Source: Actinoplanes campanulatus (GTDB lineage: Bacteria; Actinomycetota; Actinomycetes; Mycobacteriales; Micromonosporaceae). From it: a stretch of DNA of 64,000 nt. A program made the position numbers and the translations under genes. Below are positions 28,955 to 40,865 of this stretch, one piece after another. Each line of letters begins with the position of its first letter. Positions within the stretch are counted from its first letter, which is position 1. The stretch spans positions 124,001 through 188,000 of the forward strand of contig NZ_BMPW01000010.1 of NCBI RefSeq assembly GCF_014647795.1, in the 5' to 3' direction. The notes under the pieces were generated by a model. That model was not told the origin of the DNA. It saw only the letters and a program-made list of their open reading frames with translations, and made no database searches.

Positions 28955-29827
28955 ATGCAACTCGGCCTGATCGGTCTCGGCCGCATGGGTGGCAACATGC
29001 GGGAACGACTGCGTGCAGCGGGGCACGAGGTCATCGGTTTCGACCACAACGCGGACAAGAGCGACGCAGCAAACCTGGCTGAGCTGGTGGAGAAGCTGGC
29101 GGCCCCACGTGTCGTGTGGACCATGGTGCCAGCCGGCAAGATCACCGAGGACACCATCGACGCGCTCTCGGACCTGCTCTCCGAGGGCGACATCGTCATC
29201 GACGGCGGGAACTCGAAGTTCACCGACGACGCCCCACGTGCCGCGCGCCTCCGGGCGAAGGGCATCCACTACCTCGACGTCGGTGTCTCCGGCGGCGTCT
29301 GGGGCATCACCAACGGCTACGCGCTGATGGTCGGTGGCGATGCCGCCCAGGTGGAGCACTGCAAGCCGATCTTCGAGGCGCTCAAGCCGGCTGGCGAGTT
29401 CGGTTTCGCGCACGCCGGCACGCACGGCGCCGGCCACTACGCCAAGATGATCCACAACGGCATCGAGTACGGCATGATGCAGGCGTACGGCGAGGGCTAC
29501 GAGATCCTCATGGCGTCCGAGCTGGTGGACGACGTGCCGGCCGTCATCAAGAGCTGGCGTGAGGGCAGCGTCGTCAAGTCGTGGCTGCTGGACCTGCTCG
29601 ACCGGGCGCTCGACGAGGACCCGACCCTGGCCAACCTCAAGGGCTACGTCGAGGACACCGGCGAGGGCCGCTGGACGGTCGACGAGGCCGTGCGTCTCGC
29701 CGTTCCGGCCCACGTCCTGGCCGCGTCGATCTTCACCCGCTTCGAGTCCCGCCAGGACGACTCGCCCGCCATGAAGGCCGTCGCCGCGCTGCGCCAGCAG
29801 TTCGGCGGCCACGCCGTCAAGCGCTGA
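28955..29827 (+). CDS. gnd: 6-phosphogluconate dehydrogenase, short decarboxylating type
   Basis: 290 residues with AGGGAG upstream. The Rossmann motif GLIGLGRMGGNMRERL and the family signature DGGNSKFTDDAPRAARLRAK, then VGVSGGVWG, are clear; the catalytic lysine lies in GAGHYAKMIHNGIEYG. It belongs to the roughly 300-residue YqeC/GndA class rather than the 470-residue form. It converts 6-phosphogluconate to ribulose 5-phosphate. The gene sits between dnaN and recF, a placement common in actinomycetes. Confidence 0.94.
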   Translation: MQLGLIGLGRMGGNMRERLRAAGHEVIGFDHNADKSDAANLAELVEKLAAPRVVWTMVPAGKITEDTIDALSDLLSEGDIVIDGGNSKFTDDAPRAARLRAKGIHYLDVGVSGGVWGITNGYALMVGGDAAQVEHCKPIFEALKPAGEFGFAHAGTHGAGHYAKMIHNGIEYGMMQAYGEGYEILMASELVDDVPAVIKSWREGSVVKSWLLDLLDRALDEDPTLANLKGYVEDTGEGRWTVDEAVRLAVPAHVLAASIFTRFESRQDDSPAMKAVAALRQQFGGHAVKR

Positions 29828-29830
29828 TCC

Positions 29831-30961
29831 ATGCACGTACGCCGGGTCGAGCTCACCGACTTCCGTTCCTACGAGCGGGTGGCGGTCGATCTCGATCCCG
29901 GTGTGTCCGTGCTCGTCGGCCAGAACGGCATGGGTAAGACCAACCTGGTCGAGGCGCTCGGCTACGTGGCGACTCTGGACAGCCACCGGGTGGCCACCGA
30001 CGCCCCGCTGGTCCGGGTCGGCGCCTCCTCGGCGGTGATCCGTTGCGCGATCGCCCACGACGGTCGGGAGCTGCTGGTCGAGTTGGAGATCGTGCCGGGC
30101 CGGGCGAACCGTGCCCGGCTCAACCGCTCACCGGTGCGGCGCCCGCGGGAGGTGCTCGGCGCCCTGCGGATGGTGCTGTTCGCCCCGGAGGACCTGGAAC
30201 TGGTCCGTGGCGACCCGTCCGAGCGCCGTCGGTACCTCGACGACCTGCTCGTCGCCCGGCAGCCCCGCTACGCCGGGGTGCGGGCCGACTACGACCGGGT
30301 GGTGAAGCAGCGCAACGCCCTGCTGCGGACCGCCTACCTGACCCGCAAGGTGGGTGGCACCCGTGGACAGGACCTGTCCACGCTGGCGGTCTGGGATCAG
30401 CATCTGGCGTACCACGGTGCCGAGCTGCTGGCCGGGCGGCTGGAGCTGGCGGCGGCGCTGGGCCCGCACCTGACGAAGGCGTACGACGCGGTCGCCGCCG
30501 GACGGTCGGCGGCGGTGATCGGGTACGCGTCACGGTTGGGTGAGTCGCTGCCCACCGACCGGTCGGCGCTGGAGGCGATGATCCTGGAGTCGCTGGCCGA
30601 GCGCCGGGCGGCCGAGATCGAGCGCGGGACGACACTGGTCGGCCCGCATCGCGACGACCTCTCGTTGCAGCTGGGCGAGCTGCCCACCAAGGGGTACGCG
30701 AGCCATGGTGAATCCTGGTCGTTCGCGCTGGCGTTGCGGCTCGCGGCGTACGACCTGCTGCGCTCGGACGGGATCGAGCCGGTGCTGGCCCTCGACGACG
30801 TCTTCGCCGAGCTGGACACCGATCGCCGGGAAAGGCTGGCGGCTCTGGTGTCCGACGCGGCACAGTTGCTGGTGACCTGCGCGGTGCCCGAGGATGTGCC
30901 GGCCGGCCTGCGGGGCGCGCGCTACGACGTCGGGACGGGAGCGGTGACCCGTGTTTCCTGA
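29831..30961 (+). CDS. recF: DNA replication and repair protein RecF
   Basis: 376 residues; the ATG is 3 bases after the gnd stop. Walker A is [17 protein letters not shown], the signature and Walker B regions appear as [18 protein letters not shown] and [16 protein letters not shown], and [17 protein letters not shown] is the usual start. It is an SMC-like ABC ATPase that loads RecA at gaps during recombination repair. The downstream gene starts inside its last 11 bases. Confidence 0.96.
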   Translation: MHVRRVELTDFRSYERVAVDLDPGVSVLVGQNGMGKTNLVEALGYVATLDSHRVATDAPLVRVGASSAVIRCAIAHDGRELLVELEIVPGRANRARLNRSPVRRPREVLGALRMVLFAPEDLELVRGDPSERRRYLDDLLVARQPRYAGVRADYDRVVKQRNALLRTAYLTRKVGGTRGQDLSTLAVWDQHLAYHGAELLAGRLELAAALGPHLTKAYDAVAAGRSAAVIGYASRLGESLPTDRSALEAMILESLAERRAAEIERGTTLVGPHRDDLSLQLGELPTKGYASHGESWSFALALRLAAYDLLRSDGIEPVLALDDVFAELDTDRRERLAALVSDAAQLLVTCAVPEDVPAGLRGARYDVGTGAVTRVS

Positions 30962-31661
30962 CCCTGACCGGGACCGGTCAGCCGGACGCAAGCCTGCCCG
31001 GCCCGAAGAGCCCCCTCAGCGCCTCGAGGGCGCCCTCGGGGACCTCTGGGCGGGGGCGGATGAGGCTCGGGAGCTTCGCGGCGCTGTGGGAGGCGCTGAG
31101 CGCGCCGACCGTACCCCTGAGAAAGGCCCGGACGATCCACAGGCTGTGGATAACGACGGCCTTGCCGGACCGGAATTGGCTCGGGCCGTGCTGGATGCCG
31201 CGCTCGCGCGGCGACGCGAGGCCGCGCGCACCCCGCGCAAACGGACCGGGACCGGACAGGGCAGCGGGCGACGGCTGCGCGGCTACTCCGGACCTGGCCC
31301 GGATCCGCGCGATCCACAGCCGTTCGGGGCGATGCTGGAGCGCCTCATGCGGGCCCGGGGCTGGGAGAAACCGAAGGCTGAGGCCACCGTCTTCGGCTCG
31401 TGGGAGAAGGTCGTCGGGCCGGACATCGCGGCGCACAGTCGTCCGGTGCGGCTGGAGGGCGGGGTGCTGACCGTCGAGGCCGAGTCCACCGCCTGGGCCA
31501 CCCAGCTGCGGCTATTGGCCGCCACGCTGCTGCGGAAGATCGCCGGCGAGGTCGGGAACAACGTGGTGACCCGGCTCAACATCCACGGGCCGGCGGCGCC
31601 GTCGTGGAGTCGGGGGCCGCGCCGGGTGCAGGGTCGTGGACCGCGGGACACCTACGGCTGA
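30951..31661 (+). CDS. dciA: DciA-family protein (DUF721), replicative helicase operator
   Basis: 236 residues from GTG 30951, overlapping recF by 11 bases. A disordered, charged N-terminal half precedes the DUF721 domain: [20 protein letters not shown], then [20 protein letters not shown] and [19 protein letters not shown]. DciA is the ancestral loader or operator of DnaB helicase in bacteria lacking DnaC/DnaI; the gene beside recF in M. tuberculosis is the same family. A perfect DnaA box, TGTGGATAA, lies inside the coding region at 31145-31153. Confidence 0.88.
   Translation: MFPDPDRDRSAGRKPARPEEPPQRLEGALGDLWAGADEARELRGAVGGAERADRTPEKGPDDPQAVDNDGLAGPELARAVLDAALARRREAARTPRKRTGTGQGSGRRLRGYSGPGPDPRDPQPFGAMLERLMRARGWEKPKAEATVFGSWEKVVGPDIAAHSRPVRLEGGVLTVEAESTAWATQLRLLAATLLRKIAGEVGNNVVTRLNIHGPAAPSWSRGPRRVQGRGPRDTYG
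31145..31153 (-). promoter_or_regulatory. DnaA box inside dciA
   Basis: Perfect TGTGGATAA (reverse complement TTATCCACA), next to a second half-like CAGGC, 3.6 kb from the last oriC box. May be accidental or may titrate DnaA. Confidence 0.5.
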
Positions 31662-31693
31662 AACCGGAACGGCGTCCCGTGCGTCTGAACCGC

Positions 31694-32170
31694 ATGATCA
31701 CGCATGTGCGCCGGGTCCTGGTCCTGATGTTGCTGGTTCTCGCCCCGATTCCGGTGGCCGCGCGGCCGGCCTGGGCGTGCTCCTGTGCGTCCGGCTTCGA
31801 CCCACTGGAGCAGGCCGAGACCGCCTTCGTCGGGGTGGTCCAGGAGGTCGACGGGGGCGTGTGGGGCTCGCGGGTCGATGTCCGGTTCGCGGTCGAATCC
31901 GTGCTCAAGGGCGATGTGGACGACTCGGTGACGTTGGCTACCGAGAAGGACGAGGCGTCCTGTGGATACAGGTTCGTCGAGGGGGGCCGGTACCGCGTGT
32001 ACGCCACCGACGACCGGACGAACTCGTGTGACGGCAACGAGCTACTGGCGACCGGTGTGGAGACCGGGGGCGCCGATCGTTCCCGGATCTTCTGGGCCGG
32101 ATCGGTGCTGGTCGTCCTGCTGGTGGCGGGTGGCGTGACCTGGTTGATCCGCCACCCACGTACCCGGTGA
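31694..32170 (+). CDS. Exported TIMP/NTR-like protein with C-terminal membrane anchor
   Basis: 158 residues from ATG 31694 (an in-frame GTG at 31679 is an alternative; neither has a good Shine-Dalgarno sequence). A signal peptide (VRRVLVLMLLVLAPIPVAA) would cleave before or near WACSCASGFDPLEQAETAFV. The Cys-Ser-Cys at the mature N-terminus, followed by FVGVVQEV, is the pattern of bacterial tissue-inhibitor-of-metalloproteinase-like proteins. A C-terminal helix (SVLVVLLVAGGVTWLI) and a basic end would anchor it outside the membrane. Two further Cys (SCGYRF and SCDGNE) could form disulfides. Molecular role unknown. Confidence 0.72.
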   Translation: MITHVRRVLVLMLLVLAPIPVAARPAWACSCASGFDPLEQAETAFVGVVQEVDGGVWGSRVDVRFAVESVLKGDVDDSVTLATEKDEASCGYRFVEGGRYRVYATDDRTNSCDGNELLATGVETGGADRSRIFWAGSVLVVLLVAGGVTWLIRHPRTR

Positions 32171-32193
32171 CCGGGCTTTCATCAGTCGGGCTC

Positions 32194-32760
32194 TCAGTAG
32201 TCTGCGAAGACCGCGAAGCCGCGGTCGGCGCAGCGGCGGTAGAAGCCGGCCAGCACGGCCAGCTCGGTGCGCGCGAAGCTCCAGTGCGGCGAGTTGCCGG
32301 CGTCGTCGCGCAGGGCCGCGAGCCGCTGGTCCAGCCAGCGCAACTGCTGCTCGGCGAGCCGGCCGGCGGAGATCGCGGTGCGCATGACGTCCGTGACGGT
32401 GTCGAAGGTGACCAGGTCGCCGTGCTTCTCGTGGCCCTCGACGAACCGCTCGAGGCCGCCGGCGATCCAGGCGCAGCCGTCCGGGTCGATGACCGGGTCC
32501 TCGTCCTCGGCAGCCGCCTCGGTGGCGTAAAGCACGCCCTCCAGGCCCAGGAGAAGATCGATGAGCTCGGTGTACGCGGTGGCCCGCACCGTGCCGGTCT
32601 TGGCGATGTGCAGCGCCAGCGCGCCGGTGGGCGCGGCGATCTCGGGCCGGTCGGCGATCGCTCCGAAGTCGACGAACTCGGCGGGAGCCACCGGATCGTA
32701 GTACTGGTTCGTCCGCGGCCAGTGCACCGCGACGTTGTCCAGGCCCTTGTCGTGCGCCAT
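32194..32760 (-). CDS. Hypothetical protein
   Basis: 188 residues from ATG (complement 32758-32760); the frame upstream is low-complexity. Features are NVAVHWPRTNQYYDPVAPAE near the start, a long helical middle and WSFARTELAVLAGFYRRCAD at the end; no signal peptide or membrane helix. Codon bias is normal, so it is a real gene. A GAGGAGG lies about 12 bases upstream, a little far. It converges on the TIMP-like gene (24-base gap) and diverges from gyrB. Family not recognised. Confidence 0.7.
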   Translation of the reverse strand: MAHDKGLDNVAVHWPRTNQYYDPVAPAEFVDFGAIADRPEIAAPTGALALHIAKTGTVRATAYTELIDLLLGLEGVLYATEAAAEDEDPVIDPDGCAWIAGGLERFVEGHEKHGDLVTFDTVTDVMRTAISAGRLAEQQLRWLDQRLAALRDDAGNSPHWSFARTELAVLAGFYRRCADRGFAVFADY

Positions 32761-35256
<2,496 letters not shown>

Positions 35257-35269
35257 GTCCGGGCAAGCC

Positions 35270-35310
35270 GTATCCACAGCTTGCACCGCATTTCCACAAC
35301 GTTATCCACA
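35270..35310 (+). promoter_or_regulatory. DnaA boxes between gyrB and gyrA
   Basis: GTATCCACA (35270-35278, one mismatch), TTTCCACAA (around 35291) and perfect TTATCCACA (35302-35310) all face the same way within 41 bases of the 109-base gyrB-gyrA gap. Confidence 0.65.
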
Positions 35311-35365
35311 GCTATATGCCCGTTCTGGTCGTATTTGCCTGGCATCACTTGAGTAAGGGTTAAAA

Positions 35366-37879
35366 GTGACTGACACTCCCGAGCCCCCCGACGGCGACGA
35401 GATCCAGAACGACACCGGCGGCGGTGTGACCCAGCGGGTCGAGCCGGTCGGCCTCGAGGTCGAGATGCAGCGTTCGTACCTCGACTACGCGATGAGCGTG
35501 ATCGTCGGCCGTGCGCTGCCCGACGTCCGTGACGGCCTCAAGCCGGTGCACCGCAAGATCCTTTACGCGATGTACGACGCCGGCTTCCGTCCGGACCGCG
35601 GGTACGTGAAGTGCGCCCGCGTCGTCGGCGACGTGATGGGCAACTACCACCCGCACGGTGACTCGTCGATCTACGACGCCCTGGTCCGGATGGGTCAGAT
35701 CTGGTCACTGCGGTACCCGCTGATCGACGGCAACGGCAACTTCGGCTCGCCGGGTAACGACCCGCCGGCCGCCATGCGGTACACCGAGTCGAAGCTGTCC
35801 CCGCTTGCCATGGAGATGCTGCGGGACATCGACGAGGACACCGTCGACATGCAGGACAACTACGACGGGCGGACCAAGGAGCCGACGATCCTGCCGGCCC
35901 GGTTCCCGAACCTGCTGGTCAACGGGTCCGAGGGCATCGCGGTCGGCATGGCCACCAAGATCCCGCCGCACAACCTGCGCGAGATCGCGGCGGCCGTGCA
36001 GTGGCAGCTCGACAACCCCGAGTCGGACGAGGCGACCGCGCTCGAGGCGATGCTCGAGATCGTGAAGGGCCCGGACTTCCCGACGTACGGCCTGATCGTC
36101 GGGCAGACGGCGATCACCGAGGCGTACCGGACCGGTCGGGGCTCCATCCGGATGCGCGCGGTGGTCGAGGTCGAGGAGGACCAGCGCGGCCGGCCCTGCC
36201 TCGTGGTGACCGAGTTGCCGTACCAGGTGAACCCGGACAACCTGGCCGAGCGTATCGCGGAGTTGGTCAAGGAGGGCAAACTCACCGGAATCGCGGACAT
36301 CCGGGACGAGTCCTCCGGCCGTACCGGTATGCGCCTGATCCTCGTGCTCAAGCGCGACGCGGTCGCCAAGGTGGTGCTGAACAACCTCTACAAGCACACC
36401 CAGCTCCAGGAGACGTTCGGCGCCAACATGCTGGCGCTGGTCGACGGCGTCCCCCGCACGCTGAACCTCGCCCAGTTCATCCGCTACTACGTCGACCACC
36501 AGATCGAGGTCATCCAGCGGCGGACCGCGTTCCGGCTGCGCAAGGCCGAGGAGCGCGCACACATCCTGCGTGGTCTGGCCAAGGCGCTGGACATGCTGGA
36601 CGAGGTCATCGCCCTGATCCGGCGCTCGCCCACGGTGGAGGACTCACGCCAGGGCCTGATGCAGCTGCTCGACGTCGACGAGGTCCAGGCGACCGCGATC
36701 CTCGACATGCAGCTGCGCCGGCTGGCCGCGCTGGAGCGGCAGCGGATCGTCGACGAGCTCGCGAAGATCGAGCTGGAGATCGCCGACTTCAAGGACATCC
36801 TGGCGAAGCCGGAGCGGCAGCGCTCGATCGTCTCGGAGGAGCTGGCCGAGATCGTCCAGAAGTTCGGCGACGACCGGCGTACCCAGATCATCCCGTTCGA
36901 CGGCGAGGTCTCCATGGAAGACCTCATCGCCCGGGAAGACGTTGTGGTGACCATCACACGGACCGGTTACGCGAAGCGCACCAAGGTCGACATGTACCGG
37001 TCGCAGAAGCGCGGCGGCAAGGGCGTGAGCGGCGCATCCCTGCGGCAGGACGACATCGTCTCGCACTTCTTCGTCATCTCGACCCACGACTGGATGCTGT
37101 TCTTCACGAACAAGGGCCGGGTCTACCGGGCGAAGGCGTACGAGCTGCCCGAGGCCAACCGGGTGGCCAAGGGCCAGCACGTCGCGAACCTGCTGGCCTT
37201 CCAGCCGGACGAGCACATCGCGCAGGTCATCCAGATCCCGAATTACCAGGTGGCGCCGCACCTTGTGCTCGCCACTAAGAATGGGCTCGTGAAGAAGACC
37301 CGCCTGGAGGAATTTGACTCCAACCGCAGCGGTGGCATCATCGCCATCAACCTGCGGGAGGATGACGAATTGGTGGGCGCGGCGCTGGTGGCTTCGGAGG
37401 ACGACCTGTTGCTGGTCTCCAAGAAGGCGCAGGCCATCCGGTTCAACGCCACCGACGAGGCGCTGCGCCCGATGGGGCGGGCCACGTCCGGTGTGATCGG
37501 CATGCGGTTCGGCGAGAACGACGAGCTCCTCGCGATGGAAGTCGTCCGCGAGGGTATGGATGTGTTGGTCGCCACCGACGGTGGGTATGCGAAACGCACG
37601 CCCATCGAGGAGTATCCGGTGCAGGGGCGTGGCGGTAAGGGGGTGCTGACCGCCAAGATCACGGAGCGTCGTGGTGGACTTGTCGGCGCTCTGGTGATCA
37701 GCCCGGAGGATGAACTGTTTGCCATCACCAGCAATGGTGGTGTCATCCGGACTCCCGTGAAGCCTGTACGGCGCACACGGGATCGGAACACAATGGGGGT
37801 CAAGCTGATGGACCTCCCTGAAGGTGTAACCATCGTGGCGCTTGCTCGCAATGCCGACGAGCCTGACGAACAGGACTAG
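35366..37879 (+). CDS. gyrA: DNA gyrase subunit A
   Basis: 837 residues from GTG 35366, with AAGGG upstream. The catalytic tyrosine is Tyr139 in [10 protein letters not shown]. The quinolone-resistance region reads [13 protein letters not shown], with Ser100 and Asp104 at the usual resistance positions, the sensitive-type residues. The C-terminal half has six beta-pinwheel blades, including the GyrA box [10 protein letters not shown]. It cuts and rejoins DNA in gyrase. The DUF3566 gene starts three bases after its stop. Confidence 0.97.
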   Translation: MTDTPEPPDGDEIQNDTGGGVTQRVEPVGLEVEMQRSYLDYAMSVIVGRALPDVRDGLKPVHRKILYAMYDAGFRPDRGYVKCARVVGDVMGNYHPHGDSSIYDALVRMGQIWSLRYPLIDGNGNFGSPGNDPPAAMRYTESKLSPLAMEMLRDIDEDTVDMQDNYDGRTKEPTILPARFPNLLVNGSEGIAVGMATKIPPHNLREIAAAVQWQLDNPESDEATALEAMLEIVKGPDFPTYGLIVGQTAITEAYRTGRGSIRMRAVVEVEEDQRGRPCLVVTELPYQVNPDNLAERIAELVKEGKLTGIADIRDESSGRTGMRLILVLKRDAVAKVVLNNLYKHTQLQETFGANMLALVDGVPRTLNLAQFIRYYVDHQIEVIQRRTAFRLRKAEERAHILRGLAKALDMLDEVIALIRRSPTVEDSRQGLMQLLDVDEVQATAILDMQLRRLAALERQRIVDELAKIELEIADFKDILAKPERQRSIVSEELAEIVQKFGDDRRTQIIPFDGEVSMEDLIAREDVVVTITRTGYAKRTKVDMYRSQKRGGKGVSGASLRQDDIVSHFFVISTHDWMLFFTNKGRVYRAKAYELPEANRVAKGQHVANLLAFQPDEHIAQVIQIPNYQVAPHLVLATKNGLVKKTRLEEFDSNRSGGIIAINLREDDELVGAALVASEDDLLLVSKKAQAIRFNATDEALRPMGRATSGVIGMRFGENDELLAMEVVREGMDVLVATDGGYAKRTPIEEYPVQGRGGKGVLTAKITERRGGLVGALVISPEDELFAITSNGGVIRTPVKPVRRTRDRNTMGVKLMDLPEGVTIVALARNADEPDEQD

Positions 37880-37882
37880 TTG

Positions 37883-38797
37883 ATGCCGGAGACACAGGCG
37901 AAGTCGGGGGGCCCGGGGAGCTCAGCGACTCCGGACGACGCGGCCAAGAAGGACGGCGCCGCCTCGAACGGTCGCGAGACCGCAGGGCGCGCCGCTGTCC
38001 CCGCCGATGCCCCGTCCGCGCCCAAGTTCACCCGCGCGCCGGGAATGGCCCCGCCGCCGGGTGAACCAGCCGCCGGCAGCAGCGACGGCGCGGACAAACG
38101 GCCGGGCGCGCAGTCCGGGGTGAAGGGGTCGGCCTCGGTGCCGGTCGTCACCAAGGGCAAGGGCGCAGCTCCTGGGACGCCCGCCGGGCGTACCCCCGGA
38201 ACTGCTCCCGGCGCGAGCCCGAGCACCCCGCCGCGACCCACCACCGCGCCCGCGTCAGCGGCGCCGGCCGCTCCCGGTGCCGCTGCCGGGGCCGCGAAAC
38301 AGCGGACCGGCACCGTTCCGGGCGGGCCTGCCGCCGGAGGTGCGGCAGCGGTCGGGGCCGCCCGTGTCTCGGAAGCGGTCCGTTCGGCCCGCTCGACGGT
38401 GTCGTCGGCGGCGGCGCGCGGCCCCCGTCGTGCCCGGCTGAACCTGAAGCGGATCGACCCCTGGTCGGTGATGAAGTTCTCGTTCGCCGTGTCGATCGTG
38501 CTCTTCATCGTCGTGGTGGTCGCCACCTCGGTGCTCTACCTCGCCCTGGACACCATGGGCGTGTGGAGCTCGGTCAACGGCAACCTGCAGGACCTGGTCA
38601 CCGCCAGCGGCGGCAACGAGACGTCGTCCAGTGGCACGTTCAAGATCACCGCCTGGGGCGTCATCGGCACGTCGATGCTGATCGGCGCGGTCAATGTGGT
38701 GCTCTTCACCGCGCTGGCCACGCTGAGCGCGTTCATTTACAACGTCTGCGCCGACCTGGTCGGCGGCATCGAGCTGACACTGGCCGAGCGGGACTGA
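37883..38797 (+). CDS. DUF3566 membrane protein
   Basis: 304 residues; ATG 37883 directly follows the gyrA stop. Residues 1-190 are a Pro/Ala/Gly-rich, probably disordered cytoplasmic region. The DUF3566 domain follows: LNLKRIDPWSVMKFSFAVSI, helix 1 (VLFIVVVVATSVLYLAL), a short outer loop, helix 2 (GVIGTSMLIGAVNVVLFTAL) and a conserved VGGIELTLAERD end. The family always sits after gyrA in actinobacteria (Rv0007 position); its function is unknown, possibly linked to the cell-division or polar machinery. Confidence 0.9.
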   Translation: MPETQAKSGGPGSSATPDDAAKKDGAASNGRETAGRAAVPADAPSAPKFTRAPGMAPPPGEPAAGSSDGADKRPGAQSGVKGSASVPVVTKGKGAAPGTPAGRTPGTAPGASPSTPPRPTTAPASAAPAAPGAAAGAAKQRTGTVPGGPAAGGAAAVGAARVSEAVRSARSTVSSAAARGPRRARLNLKRIDPWSVMKFSFAVSIVLFIVVVVATSVLYLALDTMGVWSSVNGNLQDLVTASGGNETSSSGTFKITAWGVIGTSMLIGAVNVVLFTALATLSAFIYNVCADLVGGIELTLAERD

Positions 38798-38801
38798 CGA
38801 A

Positions 38802-38849
38802 CGCATCGGGTTGCGGGTACCCCGCTTTGGAAGCCCGCAACCCGATGCG
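38802..38849 (+). terminator. Strong terminator hairpin after the gyrBA-DUF3566 unit
   Basis: CGCATCGGGTTGCGGG (38802-38817) pairs perfectly over 16 bp with CCCGCAACCCGATGCG (38834-38849); loop of 16 bases. It starts four bases after the DUF3566 stop and separates it from tRNA-Ile. No U-tract. Confidence 0.9.
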
Positions 38850-38871
38850 GTAACGTTCAGTCCGCAGGTGA

Positions 38872-38945
38872 GGGGCTATAGCTCAGTCGGTTAGAGCGCA
38901 GAGCTGATAACTCTGAGGTCGCTGGTTCGATTCCAGCTAGCCCCA
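38872..38945 (+). tRNA. tRNA-Ile (anticodon GAT)
   Basis: Acceptor GGGGCTA pairs with TAGCCCC; the anticodon loop CTGATAA has GAT; the T arm has GGTTCGATTCC. CCA is not encoded (discriminator A followed by CGGG). It stands next to tRNA-Ala as in many actinobacteria, away from rRNA genes. Confidence 0.96.
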
Positions 38946-38958
38946 CGGGTGACTGAGA

Positions 38959-38991
38959 GGCCCCACTCACGAGATCACGTGAGTCGGGGCC
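38959..38991 (+). terminator. Hairpin after tRNA-Ile
   Basis: GGCCCCACTCACG (38959-38971) pairs with CGTGAGT and GGGGCC (38978-38991) with one bulged C and a six-base loop. Probable end of the tRNA-Ile transcript. Confidence 0.75.
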
Positions 38992-39041
38992 ACTTGTCAT
39001 TCACCGTCCTTTCCGAGCGGTGCCTAGGGGGTAGCAGTTCA

Positions 39042-39170
39042 GTGCTGAAGAAGCTCCTCATCATTGCCGGTGTCGTCGGGGTCGCGGCCCTGGTGGTCAA
39101 GAAGGTCAAGGCCTCCAGCGACGAGCGCGCTCTGTGGCACGAGGCGACCACCGCTCCCGACCTGCGATAG
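39042..39170 (+). CDS. DLW-39-type small membrane protein
   Basis: 42 residues from GTG 39042. The N-terminal half is a single helix (LKKLLIIAGVVGVAALVVKK) and the end reads ALWHEATTAPDLR, close to the conserved (D/A)LWxEAT motif of the tiny DLW-39 proteins found between or near the tRNA-Ile and tRNA-Ala genes of actinobacteria. Function unknown. The size is below most gene callers' limits, but location and motif support it. Confidence 0.8.
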   Translation: MLKKLLIIAGVVGVAALVVKKVKASSDERALWHEATTAPDLR

Positions 39171-39178
39171 CGGGTCAC

Positions 39179-39254
39179 GGGGCCCTAGCTCAACTGGCAG
39201 AGCACCGCCTTTGCAAGGCGGGGGTTAGGGGTTCAAGTCCCCTGGGCTCCACCA
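39179..39254 (+). tRNA. tRNA-Ala (anticodon TGC)
   Basis: Acceptor GGGGCCC pairs with GGGCTCC (one G-T pair), the anticodon loop is TTTGCAA with TGC, the T arm has GGTTCAAGTCC, and CCA is encoded at 39252-39254, unlike the neighbouring tRNA-Ile. Confidence 0.97.
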
Positions 39255-39587
39255 AATCGGTCTGTCACCAAGATCGTGGGACCACATCGGGGCCATTTCA
39301 GCCCAGGTCCCACCGGTCCGCGACGGCCTCCATCGCAGGGAATGCAGGACTGCTGTCCGCGATATTTGCCTTGTTCGGCGAGGAGTAGCTACCTCGCGGC
39401 GTATCTCTGCCAGGAACGCGGTGCGCCGGCGCCCTGGCCACTATGGACCTCGACGCGACGCAGACCACTTCGGTGATCGATGAGGTAAGCATGGAACGCT
39501 GATCCGCGCCGCTCATCAACGGTTGGTCGATTGGCGTTAACCGGTAGGCGGGCGCGAGACTTACAAGAACTTTGATCTACTGTCGCG
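39255..39587. other. Gene-free stretch after tRNA-Ala
   Basis: 330 bases with no supported gene or hairpin. Composition drops a little in GC (TATTTGCCTTG region). The 3' end of a tRNA gene is a common integration site, but I saw no repeat of the tRNA end here. Confidence 0.5.
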
Positions 39588-40259
39588 GTGAATCGCCGCT
39601 CCGCCCTTCTCCTGATCGCACTCTCCGGCCTGTCCGGCTGTGGCAGCCCCGGTTTCGCCGAGCCCCTTCCGTCGGCCGGTCCGGAGGTCGACTACGGCTG
39701 GCCGGCCAGGAGCGCCGACCTCACCCACGGGTTCTGCTTCACCCTGGTTCGGGGCATCAAGCCGTACGCCCTGATAGAGCGGCTCGGTGGCGACGAACTG
39801 GAGCGGGTCGAGTGGTACCGGGTCGTCGGCCCCGGAGACGGGGAGACGGGCGACCCGAAGCGGTTCTTCATCGGGATCGCCAGCGCCGGCGACTGGTCGA
39901 TCCTGGTGGAGGACAACGGATCGCTCGGTGTCACCTCGCAGATCGTGGAGCCGCTGTCGGCGGACGGCGGGGAGATCGTCTCCTACCGGGGAGGCGGGGG
40001 TGGGCCCGGCCGGCTCATGGTCTTCCGGGACGGGAACCTCGCTCTGGACCTCGACACGGCGGCACCGGAGCGGGCCGGGGGCGGCGGGCTGGACGAGTTC
40101 CGGTCCGAGCTGACCACGGCCGGGCTTCTCGACGCTCGCGGCGTGACGGATCCCACGGGTGCGGCGCTCGGCTTCATGGCCCGGCACACCGGCATCGCGT
40201 TGACCGCGGCGTTCTTGCGGGACCGTACATATCTGCTGGTCACCGTTCCGAAGCCGTAG
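39588..40259 (+). CDS. Lipoprotein with DUF6461-like domain
   Basis: 223 residues from GTG 39588. The signal peptide ends in a lipobox, LSGLSGCGSP, so the mature protein is a lipoprotein. The body starts with DYGWPARSADLTHGFCFTLV and RGIKPYALIERLGGDELER, the pattern of DUF6461 proteins (aromatic strand, C(F/L)T-V-RG, then RLG). The remainder is a mixed beta domain. Role unknown; family name from pattern recall, moderate certainty. Confidence 0.68.
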   Translation: MNRRSALLLIALSGLSGCGSPGFAEPLPSAGPEVDYGWPARSADLTHGFCFTLVRGIKPYALIERLGGDELERVEWYRVVGPGDGETGDPKRFFIGIASAGDWSILVEDNGSLGVTSQIVEPLSADGGEIVSYRGGGGGPGRLMVFRDGNLALDLDTAAPERAGGGGLDEFRSELTTAGLLDARGVTDPTGAALGFMARHTGIALTAAFLRDRTYLLVTVPKP

Positions 40260-40291
40260 GTGTGCATTTGCCCGGTCTTGGGCTGTGCCGG

Positions 40292-40300
40292 TTATCCACA
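40292..40300 (+). promoter_or_regulatory. DnaA box upstream of the NUDIX gene
   Basis: Perfect TTATCCACA, about 50 bases before the NUDIX start. Confidence 0.5.
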
Positions 40301-40352
40301 GAGGAATGAATGAGCCCTGCGGCGCACAGGCCCGGCGGTTAGCCTGCATGGC

Positions 40353-40865
40353 GTGGACGAACGAAGACGGGCCGCCGCCGTGATCGTGCGGGACGGCCGT
40401 GTGCTGATGGTGCACGAGCGCAGCCGGCGATCCGGTGGCGGTGAGTGGTGGACTCTTCCCGGCGGCGGTCTGCGTCCAGGGGAGACGGCCGAGGAGGCGG
40501 TGCGGCGCGAGGTGTTCGAGGAGACCGGCCTCGTCGTCAGCGACGCCCGCTATGTGCTGGAGATGCCCTACCCGTCCGGCATGACCTCGGTCTTCGCGGT
40601 CAGTGTCGCGGATGGCGAGCCACGTGTCGGGCGCGATGACGGCTCCGGCCCGGAGCAGCTCGGTGTCGACTGGCTGCCCGTTCCCGAGCTGCCGATCGAG
40701 ACCAACGGGGTGCCGGTCCCGCCGTTGATGGTGGTTCTGCCGACGCTTGCCGGTCAGACCGTGGGGGTCGAGTCCGCCACCGGCGCGTCCTCCGGCTCCG
40801 CCGAGGGGGCGGGCACCGGGAGGAACGGGGCGGTCACGGCGCGGCGCCGCTCCAGCACGAAGTAG
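40353..40865 (+). CDS. NUDIX hydrolase
   Basis: 170 residues from GTG 40353. The complete Nudix box GX5EX7REUXEEXGU is at about residues 38-60 (GGLRPGETAEEAVRREVFEE then TGL). The C-terminal 35 residues are low-complexity and overlap the opposite-strand membrane gene by 112 bases. TAGCCT (40340-40345) ends 7 bases before the GTG, with no Shine-Dalgarno sequence: probably leaderless. The substrate is some nucleoside diphosphate derivative, not predictable. Confidence 0.9.
   Translation: MDERRRAAAVIVRDGRVLMVHERSRRSGGGEWWTLPGGGLRPGETAEEAVRREVFEETGLVVSDARYVLEMPYPSGMTSVFAVSVADGEPRVGRDDGSGPEQLGVDWLPVPELPIETNGVPVPPLMVVLPTLAGQTVGVESATGASSGSAEGAGTGRNGAVTARRRSSTK

Noticed and set aside
39255-39587. 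Integration site or island edge at the tRNA-Ala 3' end
   Set aside because: No duplicate of the tRNA end and no integrase found; flanking genes look native.
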